From Paenibacillus cellulosilyticus (GTDB lineage: Bacteria; Bacillota; Bacilli; Paenibacillales; Paenibacillaceae), in NCBI RefSeq assembly GCF_003182255.1, contig NZ_QGTQ01000018.1:1-64000 (forward strand): 64,000 nucleotides of DNA, written 5' to 3'. Both the position numbers and the translations under genes were made by a program. Under the pieces are notes generated by a model. The model saw only the letters and a program-made list of their open reading frames with translations, was not told the origin of the DNA and did no database searches. Below, piece after piece: positions 54,998 to 63,941 of this stretch. Position 1 is the first letter of the stretch. Each line of letters opens with the position of its first letter.

Positions 54998-56125
54998 TTA
55001 GATCAGCGCGCGGCGCACGTGGACTTTAATGCCTTTAGGTGCGTAGACGTCTACGACCGCTCCTGCCATACTGTTCGCGTGCATCCAACCTAGACCGGAT
55101 ACGAATACATCATATCCGCCGCCGCGTGGGATACGAAGCGAATGACGCGTCCAAGCCGGCAGCTCTTCCAATTCCTCGACCGAAGGAGGGGACAGGAGCT
55201 TGCCTTTATGATTCGCATACAGCTCATCTGCACGCTCCAGCTTCGTCCGGTGAACATCCAGCCCGTTCGATAAATATAGCGTAAAGGACTGATGCTCGCC
55301 TGATACAAAATCAAACCGCGCCAGCGCGCCAACGAACATCGACTGGCCTTCATCCAATTGATAAACGAGTGGTTTGATCGGCTTGTCCGGTGTAATCGCC
55401 TGCAGCACGCTGCGCGGAACAATCTCCGTCATCCGATGGTTGTATACGATACCCGGCGTATCGATGATTGCTTTGCCGTCGTCCAGCGGAATGTGAACCG
55501 CATCAAGCGTCGTGCCCGGATAACGGGACGTCGTAAGCTCTGCATCCAGGTCGCTGTAATCGTGAATGATGCGATTAATGAGCGTCGACTTGCCGACATT
55601 CGTCGCACCAACGACATAAACGTCGCGGCCGCGTCTGTAATACTCGATGGCATCAACGACGCGATCGAATCCAATGTTGCGCTTCGCGCTGCACAATACA
55701 ACCTCGACTGTACGAAGCCCCTGCTCCTTCGCCTGCTGCTGCACCCAGTTGCGAAGGCGGTTATGATTAACCGCTCGCGGCAACAGATCGATTTTGTTCA
55801 CAACGAGCAGCACAGGGTTGTTACCCACGAACCGCTGCAGCCCCGAGATGACGCTGCCTTCGAAATCGAAAATGTCGACGATGTGCACGACCAAGCTGTC
55901 CGTGCTGGCAATGCCGCCAAGCAAACGCAGGAAATCGTCCTGATCGATCGCGATCGATGATGCATCATTGTAGTTCTTAATTCGGAAACAGCGCTGACAA
56001 ATCGTTGGCGTCCGCTCCAAAGCCGATGCCGGAATATAGCCCGCCTGTTCCTTATTCGTCGACTGCAGCTTGACGCCGCAGCCGGCACAACCTGTATCCT
56101 TACCCGGTTGTTCTGTTACTGTCAC
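54998..56125 (-). CDS. yqeH: Ribosome biogenesis GTPase YqeH
   Basis: The 375-residue protein is a circularly permuted GTPase: an N-terminal zinc finger (CAGCGVKLQ and ICQRCFR), then G4 VVNKIDLLP, G5 CSAKRNIG, G1 GATNVGKSTLINRI and G3 IIDTPGIVYN, with a C-terminal RNA-binding region. It is needed for 30S assembly. It overlaps yqeG by 4 bases. Confidence 0.96.
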   Translation of the reverse strand: MTVTEQPGKDTGCAGCGVKLQSTNKEQAGYIPASALERTPTICQRCFRIKNYNDASSIAIDQDDFLRLLGGIASTDSLVVHIVDIFDFEGSVISGLQRFVGNNPVLLVVNKIDLLPRAVNHNRLRNWVQQQAKEQGLRTVEVVLCSAKRNIGFDRVVDAIEYYRRGRDVYVVGATNVGKSTLINRIIHDYSDLDAELTTSRYPGTTLDAVHIPLDDGKAIIDTPGIVYNHRMTEIVPRSVLQAITPDKPIKPLVYQLDEGQSMFVGALARFDFVSGEHQSFTLYLSNGLDVHRTKLERADELYANHKGKLLSPPSVEELEELPAWTRHSLRIPRGGGYDVFVSGLGWMHANSMAGAVVDVYAPKGIKVHVRRALI

Positions 56126-56646
56126 TTTGCTTCCTCCTCATACCATAAACCCTTTTTGCGCAGGCTTCTCAGCGCGATTCGTTCCATCAGTCGATTGACG
56201 CGGGTCATCACGCCTTCATCCTTTGGTGCGATCGGCAGAACGAGAATCGTGTACAATCCTAATCGGTTGCCACCGAGTACATCCGTCATCATCTGGTCGC
56301 CAATGACAGCCGTCTGATCTTCCCGCAAACCGAGAATTTCAAATGCTTTGCGGAACGCTTTATTGCTAGGCTTCCGAGCGAGCGGAACGTATGGAATGCC
56401 GAGCGGATCGGCAAAACGTGACACACGCACATTATTATTATTGGAAACGATGACAATTTTGAAGCCATGCTTGTGCAGCTTGTCCAGCCATTCGATCAGT
56501 CGTGGCGTGGCATGCGGTTCCTTGGCTCCGACCAGCGTGTTATCAAGATCGGTAATGATGCCTTTGATTCCGCGGCGCGCAAGCGCTTCGATGTCAAGAT
56601 CGTATACAGAATTAAGGCGTAAATTCGGCAACAGCCGTTCAAACAT
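56122..56646 (-). CDS. yqeG: YqeG-family HAD IIIA phosphatase
   Basis: The 174-residue protein has the HAD motif IITDLDNTLVGAKEP near residue 33, VIVSNNN and the third motif AVIGDQMMTDVLGGNRLGL. Its substrate is unknown; phosphatidylglycerophosphate phosphatase activity is known in relatives. AGGGGAG lies 8 bases before the ATG at 56646. It is the first gene of the nine-gene operon that ends with yqeM. Confidence 0.94.
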   Translation of the reverse strand: MFERLLPNLRLNSVYDLDIEALARRGIKGIITDLDNTLVGAKEPHATPRLIEWLDKLHKHGFKIVIVSNNNNVRVSRFADPLGIPYVPLARKPSNKAFRKAFEILGLREDQTAVIGDQMMTDVLGGNRLGLYTILVLPIAPKDEGVMTRVNRLMERIALRSLRKKGLWYEEEAK

Positions 56647-56685
56647 AGTTTCGACTCCCCTGAAATGACCTGCTATACAACGAAA

Positions 56686-56715
56686 ACTATACCATAATAG
56701 CCGAAAATGTTGCAA
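56686..56715 (-). promoter_or_regulatory. SigA-type promoter of the yqeG-yqeM operon
   Basis: Minus-strand TTGCAA (56710-56715), 18 bases, TATAGT (56686-56691) with an upstream TG. The -35 lies within the T-run of the preceding terminator. Confidence 0.7.
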
Positions 56716-56752
56716 AAAAATACCGCATAGCGCCGGATTGGCGCCATGCGGT
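56714..56752 (-). terminator. Intrinsic terminator of the MoxR-DUF58-transglutaminase operon
   Basis: ACCGCATGGCGCC pairs with GGCGCTATGCGGT on the minus strand around a 5-base loop (one mismatch), followed by seven T residues. Confidence 0.85.
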
Positions 56753-56763
56753 TGTCCTAGCCA

Positions 56764-59079
56764 TTACATACGATCACGAATGGAGCGTACGAGTGAAAGG
56801 AACCGATCGACCTCATCTTGTTCATAGACGGTCGTACCATATTTGGCCCGCTCGAAGCAGTCGGCGACTACTTTCAAATCAGCACGCAAGTATGTTCGTT
56901 CCTGTGCCCAGCGCTCAGAAGCCTCACGCACCGTCTCCCAATCTTCGCGCTGCAAGCCTTTGCGTCTTGCGAAGCGGACAAGCCGATTCGTCTCAACGAC
57001 AATACGCTCATTCGCATTCGTAGCCCGATAGCGAATTCGAGTATATGAATCGGCCAATTGCCGACGACGGAACCATGCATAGACGAGCAGAACAGCCAAT
57101 ATAGCAATGGAATACCACATAACAGCACGTGGCGTGAAGAACGAGGAGCCCGCTTCCACGACCGGCGTTGTCTTCATGTCGGATAGATCCACATCCGGAA
57201 CCGTAACCGCCTGCTCATCCTCTACCGGATAAGGGAAGTCAAAGCCTGGCGTAGCCTCGAACGGAATCCAGCCGAAGCCGTTGAAATAAATCTCCACCCA
57301 AGAATGTGCGTCAGCGTTGCGTACCGTGTACGTCCCTGCGCCATTCGGATTCCGCTGCGCTTCGCTTGATGTAAAGCCCTGGTAACGCATCTCATCTTCA
57401 TTAATAGGCAGAACACCTGGCGCGTAGCCTTTGACCCAACGAACCGGCAGTCCTACCGAACGGCCTAGTACGGCCATCGCCGTCGAGAAATAGTCGCAGT
57501 AGCCTTCCTTTACTTCAAACAAGAAAGAATCGACAAAATCGGAACTCGTACGAAGCGACGTATCAGGTTCATTCGTATAAGCAAAGTTATCCTTTAAGTA
57601 CGTCTGGAGACGCAGCGCCTTCTCATAGTCGCTCGAAGATCCGGCAGTTATTTGCTCGGCCAGCTTTCCTACACGACTCGTAACCGTCTGCGGCAGATTA
57701 TAATATTGCTGGTGCTCAGACTTCTGCGGATCTGCAGCTCCCCACCCTGCTGTCGTCTCTTTCAATGCTGTACTGTTTAATACCGGCAGCTCAGAAACGA
57801 CTGAGTATGTCTTCGGATATGGCTCGTTCTTACCCATCGGCCACAATAGCTCCCAGCCTGCGGCATTCCACGTTAAGCCAGAAGGAATATTGCCTGTCTC
57901 GACATTTCCGAACCAACGAAGCTGCCTAGCAGGTGCTGCAGCGAACAGTACGGGATATTCCTCTTCCTTCACCATCGTGAACGCTTGCGTAATCTCGATC
58001 ATCTTGGCTTTGCTTCGATCATCCGCAAGGGGAAGCTCTTCATTCGACTGCAAACCTGAGAACTGCTGATCAGCAGGAGCCGTCTCTTGGGATTCAGCCC
58101 ATCCACTGCCTGTATATTCCGATCTCGTCTCACCGCGCCAATAGCTCCGATGTGAAGTATTCACGAACATGACGGTGGAATAGTCGAATTGGAAACCGCC
58201 GCCAAGCTCGAGGTCATTACGACTATAGCCCGAGCTTGTATCACCCGTTGGTGTATTCCCTATACTTCCGATGACAGGCAGATCATCCGTATACGAACCG
58301 ATGACTTTCTTACCATGGGACTCTGCCCACATCGTGTACGGATCTTTCATGATTGGCGCAACACTGGGCGTCAAAATCCCGAGGACCATAATGCCCGCTA
58401 TAATCGCTACAACCGGCAGTAAGAAGCTAATCGGATATTCCAGCAGCTCGGACCAGCTGTTCGGATGCTCGCGTTGAAACCGACTGTAGTGATCCGCAAC
58501 AAGCCATGCAAGCGATGCAAAAATCGCCCAAGCCGTCTGATCCCACAAATAAATTAACGTATAGGAATCGGCGATCATTAGCGACAGCAGGCTCGCTGCT
58601 GTAAACACAATAATACGTTTTCTCGTAGTCGCCCATAATGTGAAGAACGCCAGCATGCCCCAAGCGAGTGCTGCAATGCCGATAAACGGGTTTAATTGCG
58701 TGGCATTATCCACGATCCATGTCCATAAATGCGATAAGGATCGCAAGCTCTCCGGCTTTATATAACTGTAGCCGGCTGTATGCCCTGATGCAATGACCAG
58801 CACAACCGCTTGAAGCAGCATCCGATAAGGCGTACGCCAAGGGATAAACCATTCAAGAACGACCGTAGATATGAGCACAAATTGTACGCAGCTAAACGTT
58901 TCTTCCCACCAATAGCCTTCAAATACATGCGTCAACTGCCAAATTATAATGGCTGTCATAAGGGAAGCGATACGCCTGTACCAGCTGTCGCGTAAGTTAG
59001 ATCTCATTCTGGCGAACAAGGACGGCGACAATGCTGTACGCGCTGTGTGCGAGGAAGTTGCGGGTCTGGCTGCCGTCAT
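56764..59079 (-). CDS. Membrane transglutaminase-like protein (TgpA type)
   Basis: The 771-residue protein has six or seven N-terminal membrane helices, an outside DUF3488-like region, the transglutaminase core with the catalytic Cys in EGYCDYFSTAMAVLG and His in ADAHSWVEIYFNGFGW, another helix near residue 665, and a C-terminal DUF4129-like cytoplasmic tail. It accompanies MoxR and DUF58 genes in many bacteria; the role is unclear, probably at the cell envelope. It overlaps the DUF58 gene by 4 bases. Confidence 0.92.
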   Translation of the reverse strand: MTAARPATSSHTARTALSPSLFARMRSNLRDSWYRRIASLMTAIIIWQLTHVFEGYWWEETFSCVQFVLISTVVLEWFIPWRTPYRMLLQAVVLVIASGHTAGYSYIKPESLRSLSHLWTWIVDNATQLNPFIGIAALAWGMLAFFTLWATTRKRIIVFTAASLLSLMIADSYTLIYLWDQTAWAIFASLAWLVADHYSRFQREHPNSWSELLEYPISFLLPVVAIIAGIMVLGILTPSVAPIMKDPYTMWAESHGKKVIGSYTDDLPVIGSIGNTPTGDTSSGYSRNDLELGGGFQFDYSTVMFVNTSHRSYWRGETRSEYTGSGWAESQETAPADQQFSGLQSNEELPLADDRSKAKMIEITQAFTMVKEEEYPVLFAAAPARQLRWFGNVETGNIPSGLTWNAAGWELLWPMGKNEPYPKTYSVVSELPVLNSTALKETTAGWGAADPQKSEHQQYYNLPQTVTSRVGKLAEQITAGSSSDYEKALRLQTYLKDNFAYTNEPDTSLRTSSDFVDSFLFEVKEGYCDYFSTAMAVLGRSVGLPVRWVKGYAPGVLPINEDEMRYQGFTSSEAQRNPNGAGTYTVRNADAHSWVEIYFNGFGWIPFEATPGFDFPYPVEDEQAVTVPDVDLSDMKTTPVVEAGSSFFTPRAVMWYSIAILAVLLVYAWFRRRQLADSYTRIRYRATNANERIVVETNRLVRFARRKGLQREDWETVREASERWAQERTYLRADLKVVADCFERAKYGTTVYEQDEVDRFLSLVRSIRDRM

Positions 59080-60332
59080 GATGCACCGCCTCCTTCAAGC
59101 GCAGTCGGAAGCTCCTGCAGCTGTCTGACACTATGCGCGCTCCAGCCTTTCGCACGAACCGATTGAAGCCATGTTGTCTTAATGAGTCTGCCAAATCTCG
59201 CATCCGGCTCATCGACGCCGATATACGACAGCGATACGCCTTTGCGAGAGAGCCAGCTCATCGCACGGAACATATCCTCATTCGCAGCGCCGGAGACGAT
59301 AATGATTAAGGTGCCGGGCTCCCAGATTGGCTCAAGCTTCTGAATCGCGACGAATAGCGGCTGTGTCGCATCCGGCTCAACGACCGTAAGATGGCCCATC
59401 ATTCGCGAACGCTGCTCGACACCGATCCGCGGCGGCAATACCGTCGCTCGCTCGCCTGGTGATATGAGTCCCATAGCTGTTTCATGCTTCATGCCCATGT
59501 CGATAATCGATGTCGCGACAGAGACGGCCACTTCGAATCGTTCTGGAAAATGGCCGTACGCTTCGGTATCGCGATCAAGAATGACGATCGTACGCGGCAG
59601 CGACTCGCGCTCAAACGCTTTCGATTTCCACTCACCGGTCTTCGCAGTCGCATTCCAATGCACACGCGACAGCTTGTCTCCATACAAATATTCGCGAACA
59701 CCATTGATTTGAGTCGTTTCCTTCGCGGCTCTTGGAGCTGAAGCATGCGAGTGTGGTCCGCGCAGACCACGTCTGAAGCGATACCAGTCCCGCAGCGGTA
59801 CAGCCTGCGGCATTACGCTGAACGTCGAAACCGTTTCGAAAGAGCCGCTGTGCTCGAATAACCCGAATACGTCTCGCGTCAAGCATTGGGTCGATGCGAA
59901 TTGATACACGCCCCGCTTGAGCGGCGGCGTCGTATAGCGGACTTCGCCCGAACGCTTCCAGTTCGGAACAAAGGATGTTTCGAATGGGACGGACTGACCA
60001 TCATGACGCAGCAGCCTGTCCCGTACAAGCACATAAGGCAGCGGATAAAAGCCAGGGATGCGAATGTGGAGCGAAACGTCTACACTCATCCCGCTGTGCA
60101 TCATCCCGTCGCTGCCGCTATTTTGCGCAACCGTCCGAGTCCCTTGCACCAATCGAATGCCCGACCATTGTCCAAGAATGAGATAAATAATAAGTACATT
60201 AAGAATAACGAACAGCATCATAGGCGTTTTGCCGCCTTGAAACATGAAGTACAAAATGTTGAACACGTATATGACCGCGACAAAGGCCCAACGCCAGCGG
60301 TTCGACGAGCGATTGCTTCCGCGCATCATCAT
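59076..60332 (-). CDS. DUF58 domain protein
   Basis: The 418-residue protein has two N-terminal membrane helices (WRWAFVAVIYVFNILYFMFQ, MMLFVILNVLIIYLILG) and the DUF58 block GVREYLYGDKLSRVHWNATA near residue 205, followed by a von Willebrand A-like fold (RTIVILDRDTEAYG). Such proteins are co-encoded with MoxR ATPases and probably act as their partners. Overlaps of 4 bases on both sides indicate tight coupling. Confidence 0.92.
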   Translation of the reverse strand: MMMRGSNRSSNRWRWAFVAVIYVFNILYFMFQGGKTPMMLFVILNVLIIYLILGQWSGIRLVQGTRTVAQNSGSDGMMHSGMSVDVSLHIRIPGFYPLPYVLVRDRLLRHDGQSVPFETSFVPNWKRSGEVRYTTPPLKRGVYQFASTQCLTRDVFGLFEHSGSFETVSTFSVMPQAVPLRDWYRFRRGLRGPHSHASAPRAAKETTQINGVREYLYGDKLSRVHWNATAKTGEWKSKAFERESLPRTIVILDRDTEAYGHFPERFEVAVSVATSIIDMGMKHETAMGLISPGERATVLPPRIGVEQRSRMMGHLTVVEPDATQPLFVAIQKLEPIWEPGTLIIIVSGAANEDMFRAMSWLSRKGVSLSYIGVDEPDARFGRLIKTTWLQSVRAKGWSAHSVRQLQELPTALEGGGAS

Positions 60333-61285
60333 CGCTCCAGACGGACCGGCACCTTCGTCTGTTGGAGGGCGTCCTGTACAATGTCTTCCGTCTTCTGCCC
60401 GTTCATGCGTGCTTCAGCGTGAAGAATAATCCGGTGCGGAAGCACCGCTTCTGCCATTCGTTTCACATCATCCGGTGTTACAAAAGCGCGTCCACGCAGG
60501 AATGCGGAAGCGCGTGCCGCACGCATAAGTGATACAGCCGCACGAGGACTTGCACCAATGAGTGATGCACGGTGGCTGCGCGTTGCTCGTACAATCGATA
60601 CCGCATACTCTGCAACGGCACCGTCCACATGGATCTCCGAAACGAGCTGCTGCAATCGAACCAAATCTTCAATGGATGCTACCTGTTCGAGCCGGTCCGA
60701 AGGATGGGTACTGTCGGTAGCCATTATCATCCGGTGCTCATCGGCAGCTGAAGGATAACCAAGCGACAGCTTCATCATGAAGCGGTCAAGCTGCGCCTCT
60801 GGCAGCACGTAGGTACCCTCGAATTCAATTGGGTTCTGCGTCGCAATAAGCAGGAAAGGACGCGGCAGCTCGTAAGTCTCGCCATCCACCGTCACATGTC
60901 CTTCCTCCATCGCCTCAAGCAGCGCGGATTGTGTCTTCGTCGTCGCGCGGTTGATTTCGTCCGCGAGCAGCAAATGACACATAATTGGACCTGCCCGGAA
61001 CAAGAATGTCTCCTGCTTCGGATGATAAATCGAAACGCCCGTTATATCGGTAGGAAGCAAATCCGGATTGCATTGAATACGGCGGAATTGGCCGCCGATC
61101 GACTTCGCAAGCGCTTTCACAAGCTGCGTTTTGCCAGTGCCAGGAACGTCTTCCAACAAAATATGTCCACCCGAAAGCACAGCTGTCAGCATACGCTCAA
61201 TTTCGTCTTGCTTGCCCAGGATACAGCTCTCTAAATTAGCACGAATTGCAGAGCACAATTGCAAATCTGACTGGCGCAGTTCCAT
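60329..61285 (-). CDS. MoxR-family AAA+ ATPase
   Basis: The 318-residue protein has Walker A LLEDVPGTGKTQLVKALA, Walker B CHLLLADEINRATTKTQSAL, sensor 1 FLLIATQNPIEFEGTYVLPE and the C-terminal lid with RAARASAFLRGRAFVTPDDV. MoxR proteins work as chaperones that activate or assemble metal- or VWA-containing partners. ATG at 61285 has GGAGG 9 bases upstream; the longer open frame has no site. Confidence 0.94.
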   Translation of the reverse strand: MELRQSDLQLCSAIRANLESCILGKQDEIERMLTAVLSGGHILLEDVPGTGKTQLVKALAKSIGGQFRRIQCNPDLLPTDITGVSIYHPKQETFLFRAGPIMCHLLLADEINRATTKTQSALLEAMEEGHVTVDGETYELPRPFLLIATQNPIEFEGTYVLPEAQLDRFMMKLSLGYPSAADEHRMIMATDSTHPSDRLEQVASIEDLVRLQQLVSEIHVDGAVAEYAVSIVRATRSHRASLIGASPRAAVSLMRAARASAFLRGRAFVTPDDVKRMAEAVLPHRIILHAEARMNGQKTEDIVQDALQQTKVPVRLER

Positions 61286-61392
61286 CGTTACGTTCCTCCC
61301 GGTTACAAGTTTGAAGGTTATGTCAAAAAAAGGAGCATACAATCTTCTCCTATTTTACTAAAAATATTGGTAGGCGTACATCAGCGCACACG

Positions 61393-61432
61393 CCAAAAAA
61401 AATTGGAGGATTCCACAGCGGAACCCTCCAAA
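61393..61432 (-). terminator. Intrinsic terminator of the spoVA operon
   Basis: TTGGAGG and TTCC pair with GGAA and CCTCCAA, followed on the minus strand by eight T residues. Confidence 0.85.
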
Positions 61433-61471
61433 TGTTTGGTACGTCTAACCCTCAGCATCTGTGTGTTGCGC

Positions 61472-61822
61472 TCAGCCTTTCGGCCGAATAACGACCGATG
61501 CGAGGAAGGAGAAAATAATCGCAGCCGATATACCGGCACTCGTCAGCTTGAAAATCCCCGTGATGACCCCGATCCAGCCATCTTCCTGAAGCGAGGTTAA
61601 TGCCCCGTGAACAAGGGCGTTGCCGAAGCTTGTAATCGGCACGGTCGCTCCAGCGCCAGCGAAATCAACGAGCGGATCATACAACCCAATTCCGTCCAGC
61701 ACAGCACCAGCAACAACCAAGGTAGCCATCGTATGCGCTGGTGTCAGCTTGAATACGTCAAACATGAGCTGACCGATCACACAGATGGCTCCGCCAACGA
61801 GAAATGCCCATAGAAATTGCAT
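61472..61822 (-). CDS. spoVAE: Stage V sporulation protein AE (SpoVAEb)
   Basis: The 116-residue membrane protein has about four helices and the shared SpoVAC/AE motif AGAGATVPITSFGNALVHGAL. With SpoVAC and SpoVAD it forms the channel that moves dipicolinic acid into the forespore and out at germination. ATG at 61822 has GGGGG 7 bases upstream. It is 2 bases after spoVAD. Confidence 0.94.
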   Translation of the reverse strand: MQFLWAFLVGGAICVIGQLMFDVFKLTPAHTMATLVVAGAVLDGIGLYDPLVDFAGAGATVPITSFGNALVHGALTSLQEDGWIGVITGIFKLTSAGISAAIIFSFLASVVIRPKG

Positions 61823-61824
61823 AT

Positions 61825-62838
61825 TTAGACCCCCTTGGCGGCAATCGATACCGCATGTGCGATACAAGGAATCGATTCCCCTTGCTGGAATGACAGCGGC
61901 GAGAGCAATGCGCCTGTAGCAGCGACGAGAATTCGTTTCATCTCACGGTGTTTCAGTTTCTTCAGCAAATGACCGTAAGTGACGACGGCAGAGCAGCCGC
62001 ACCCACTGCCACCGGCTTGTACCTTCTGTTTGCTAATGTCAAAGACCATCAAGCCGCAGTCGTTAAAAACCGTATCGTTCATCGGTACGCCATCGCGCAG
62101 CAGCAGCTCCTTGGCAATCGGATGCCCGACAGAGGCTAGATCACCCGTCACAATCAGATCATAGTCAGATGGCGAACGGCCTGTATCATTAAAATGTGCC
62201 GTGAGCGTATCGACAGCAGCTGGCGCCATCGCAGCTCCCATGTTGAATGGGTCGGTGATGCCAAGGTCCATTACTTTGCCAATTGTCGCACATTCGACGA
62301 TCGGACCATCACCAGTTGCAGCCAGTACCGCAGCACCTGCTCCTGTAACGGTGTACTGGGCAGTCGGCGGCTTCTGGGAGCCGTACTCCGTCGGATAACG
62401 GAACTGCTTCTCCGCCGTGCAGTTATGGCTGACTGTACCTGCCATCGCATGCTGAGCATTACCGGAATCGATTAATTGAGCAGCCAGTGCGAGGGTTTCC
62501 ATAGACGTCGAGCAGGCGCCGAACATTCCGATGTAAGGTGCTCCGAGCGAGCGGGCAGCGAAGCTGTTGCTGATGATTTGGTTCATGAGGTCGCCGCCGA
62601 TATAGAACTGAATATCGTCCTTCTGCAGTCCCGCGTGATGGACAGCGAAGTCCGTCGCCTGCTCAAGCAGCAATCGCTCGGCTTTTTCCCAACTTTTCTG
62701 CTGCATGTCCAGTTCCGGATGGATGAGATCGAAGTCCGATGCCAGCGGCCCTTCCCCCTCATCAGGCCCTACAACGGTTGCAGCCCCGATAATGACAGGC
62801 TTGTTCTCGAACCACCAGGTCTGCTTACCTTTCAACAT
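61825..62838 (-). CDS. spoVAD: Stage V sporulation protein AD
   Basis: The 337-residue protein has a thiolase-like fold (FGACSTSMETLALAAQLIDS, GSGCGCSAVVTYGHLLKKL), which binds dipicolinic acid directly in Bacillus. It is the cytosolic/peripheral subunit of the SpoVA channel. One base separates it from the spoVAC stop codon. Its position between spoVAC and spoVAE is conserved. Confidence 0.96.
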   Translation of the reverse strand: MLKGKQTWWFENKPVIIGAATVVGPDEGEGPLASDFDLIHPELDMQQKSWEKAERLLLEQATDFAVHHAGLQKDDIQFYIGGDLMNQIISNSFAARSLGAPYIGMFGACSTSMETLALAAQLIDSGNAQHAMAGTVSHNCTAEKQFRYPTEYGSQKPPTAQYTVTGAGAAVLAATGDGPIVECATIGKVMDLGITDPFNMGAAMAPAAVDTLTAHFNDTGRSPSDYDLIVTGDLASVGHPIAKELLLRDGVPMNDTVFNDCGLMVFDISKQKVQAGGSGCGCSAVVTYGHLLKKLKHREMKRILVAATGALLSPLSFQQGESIPCIAHAVSIAAKGV

Positions 62839-62839
62839 A

Positions 62840-63334
62840 TCAGTGATTCCCTCCCGTCCCGAAGATCAAATGCCCGATCCCGACGAAAAAGGCAGCGACT
62901 GTTCCGTAGACGATAACAGAGCCGGCTAGCTTGAACATGTTCGCCCCGACACCAAGCACGAGACCTTCGGCGCGATGCTCAAGCGCAGCGGAGCACATCG
63001 AGTTGGCGAACCCGGTTACGGGCACGGCTGTACCTGCGCCCGCCCATTGGGCGATTTTGTCGTAGACGCCAAGAGAGGTGAGGACGACGGAGATGAAAAT
63101 TAGCGTTGCGACGGTCGGGTTGCTTGCCGATTTGGGCTTCATGCCAGCGAGATGGATGTACAGCTGTTGGATGAATTCGCCGAGTAAACAGATCAAGCCG
63201 CCAACGACGAATGCTTTGACACAGTTCTTCAGAATCGATCGTGAAGGCTCGCGCTGCTTGGCAAAAGTCTGGTATTCCTTTGGGGACATGCTCATTTTCT
63301 TATAAGGGCGTTCGCCCGCGCTACTCGTGGACAA
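62840..63334 (-). CDS. spoVAC: Stage V sporulation protein AC
   Basis: The 164-residue protein has about four membrane helices and the motif WAGAGTAVPVTGFANSMCSA; SpoVAC alone is a mechanosensitive channel. The start is uncertain. GGGAG directly abuts an ATG (63343) but lies 9 bases before the in-frame TTG at 63334, so TTG is preferred. There are no spoVAA/AB genes upstream, so this is the short C-D-E type of cluster. Confidence 0.9.
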   Translation of the reverse strand: MSTSSAGERPYKKMSMSPKEYQTFAKQREPSRSILKNCVKAFVVGGLICLLGEFIQQLYIHLAGMKPKSASNPTVATLIFISVVLTSLGVYDKIAQWAGAGTAVPVTGFANSMCSAALEHRAEGLVLGVGANMFKLAGSVIVYGTVAAFFVGIGHLIFGTGGNH

Positions 63335-63396
63335 CGTGGTCATCTCCCTTGCGCCATAGTTGGATTCATTATTTGTTAAAGTTGGCTCACTTATGT

Positions 63397-63740
63397 GAGC
63401 TCCGCGAGTGAATGTTATTCGAGGGGCGAACAAGGTTAGTGAAATGGAATTTAGCATTGCAGAATGTGAGGGCTTCGACTCCGCAGGTGAATGTTCTTCG
63501 ATTCGCTGGGAGCTTCGACTCCGCAGGTGAAAGTTCCTCCGTTCGCTGTTGTATCCAGATTGTTCTGATTATGTAAGATCAGAGTAGGTAACAATCCGGA
63601 CACAAAGGCGACCGCTTCGCTACTCCAGAATCTTTCACCTACTACGTCTACGCACATTTGTGCAGCTCAAGATCAATTCACCTGCTGCGTCTGCGCATGC
63701 TGCGATGAGGGGCAGTGCACATTCACTCGCTCCGCGGGGA
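63397..63740. repeat. Array of related GCAGGTGAA-type repeats upstream of spoVAC
   Basis: A 38-bp unit occurs twice in tandem at 63471-63508 and 63511-63548 (shared core GCTTCGACTCCGCAGGTGAA, end TTCGCTG). A shorter relative lies at 63397-63420 (GCTCCGCGAGTGAATGTT). Inverted relatives occur near 63632, 63677 and 63721 (TTCACCTGCTGCGTCTGCGC and similar). Between them TCCAGATTGTT and AACAATCCGGA (63554-63600) enclose a hairpin. No credible gene is present from 63335 to 63870. Confidence 0.65.
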
Positions 63741-63872
63741 TTTGGGATCGGATCCGCTTTAGAATTGCGGATCCTCTCTATTTGTAGTTAGTTGGCGTGT
63801 GGAAGACGGTCAGCTTTCTAACGAACTGGGTGGAGCGTATTGTGGAGGAATGACTAAACCTTACAACAGCGC

Positions 63873-63925
63873 AAAAAGCCTATTAACCTCGAACGACGCA
63901 GGATGCGGTTCGAGGTTAATAGGCT
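63873..63925 (-). terminator. Intrinsic terminator of a gene entering from beyond the window
   Basis: Arms of 18 bases (63877-63894 and 63908-63925) are perfectly complementary around a 13-base loop. On the minus strand they are followed by TTTTT. Confidence 0.85.
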
Positions 63926-63941
63926 GAAAGGGTGTTGCAGG

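Noticed and set aside
63451-63657. A 68-codon frame upstream of spoVAC
   Set aside because: It runs through the repeat array, has no ribosome binding site and no recognisable features.
63397-63740. Possible CRISPR array upstream of spoVAC
   Set aside because: Units are imperfect, occur in both orientations, have no uniform spacers, and no cas genes are nearby.
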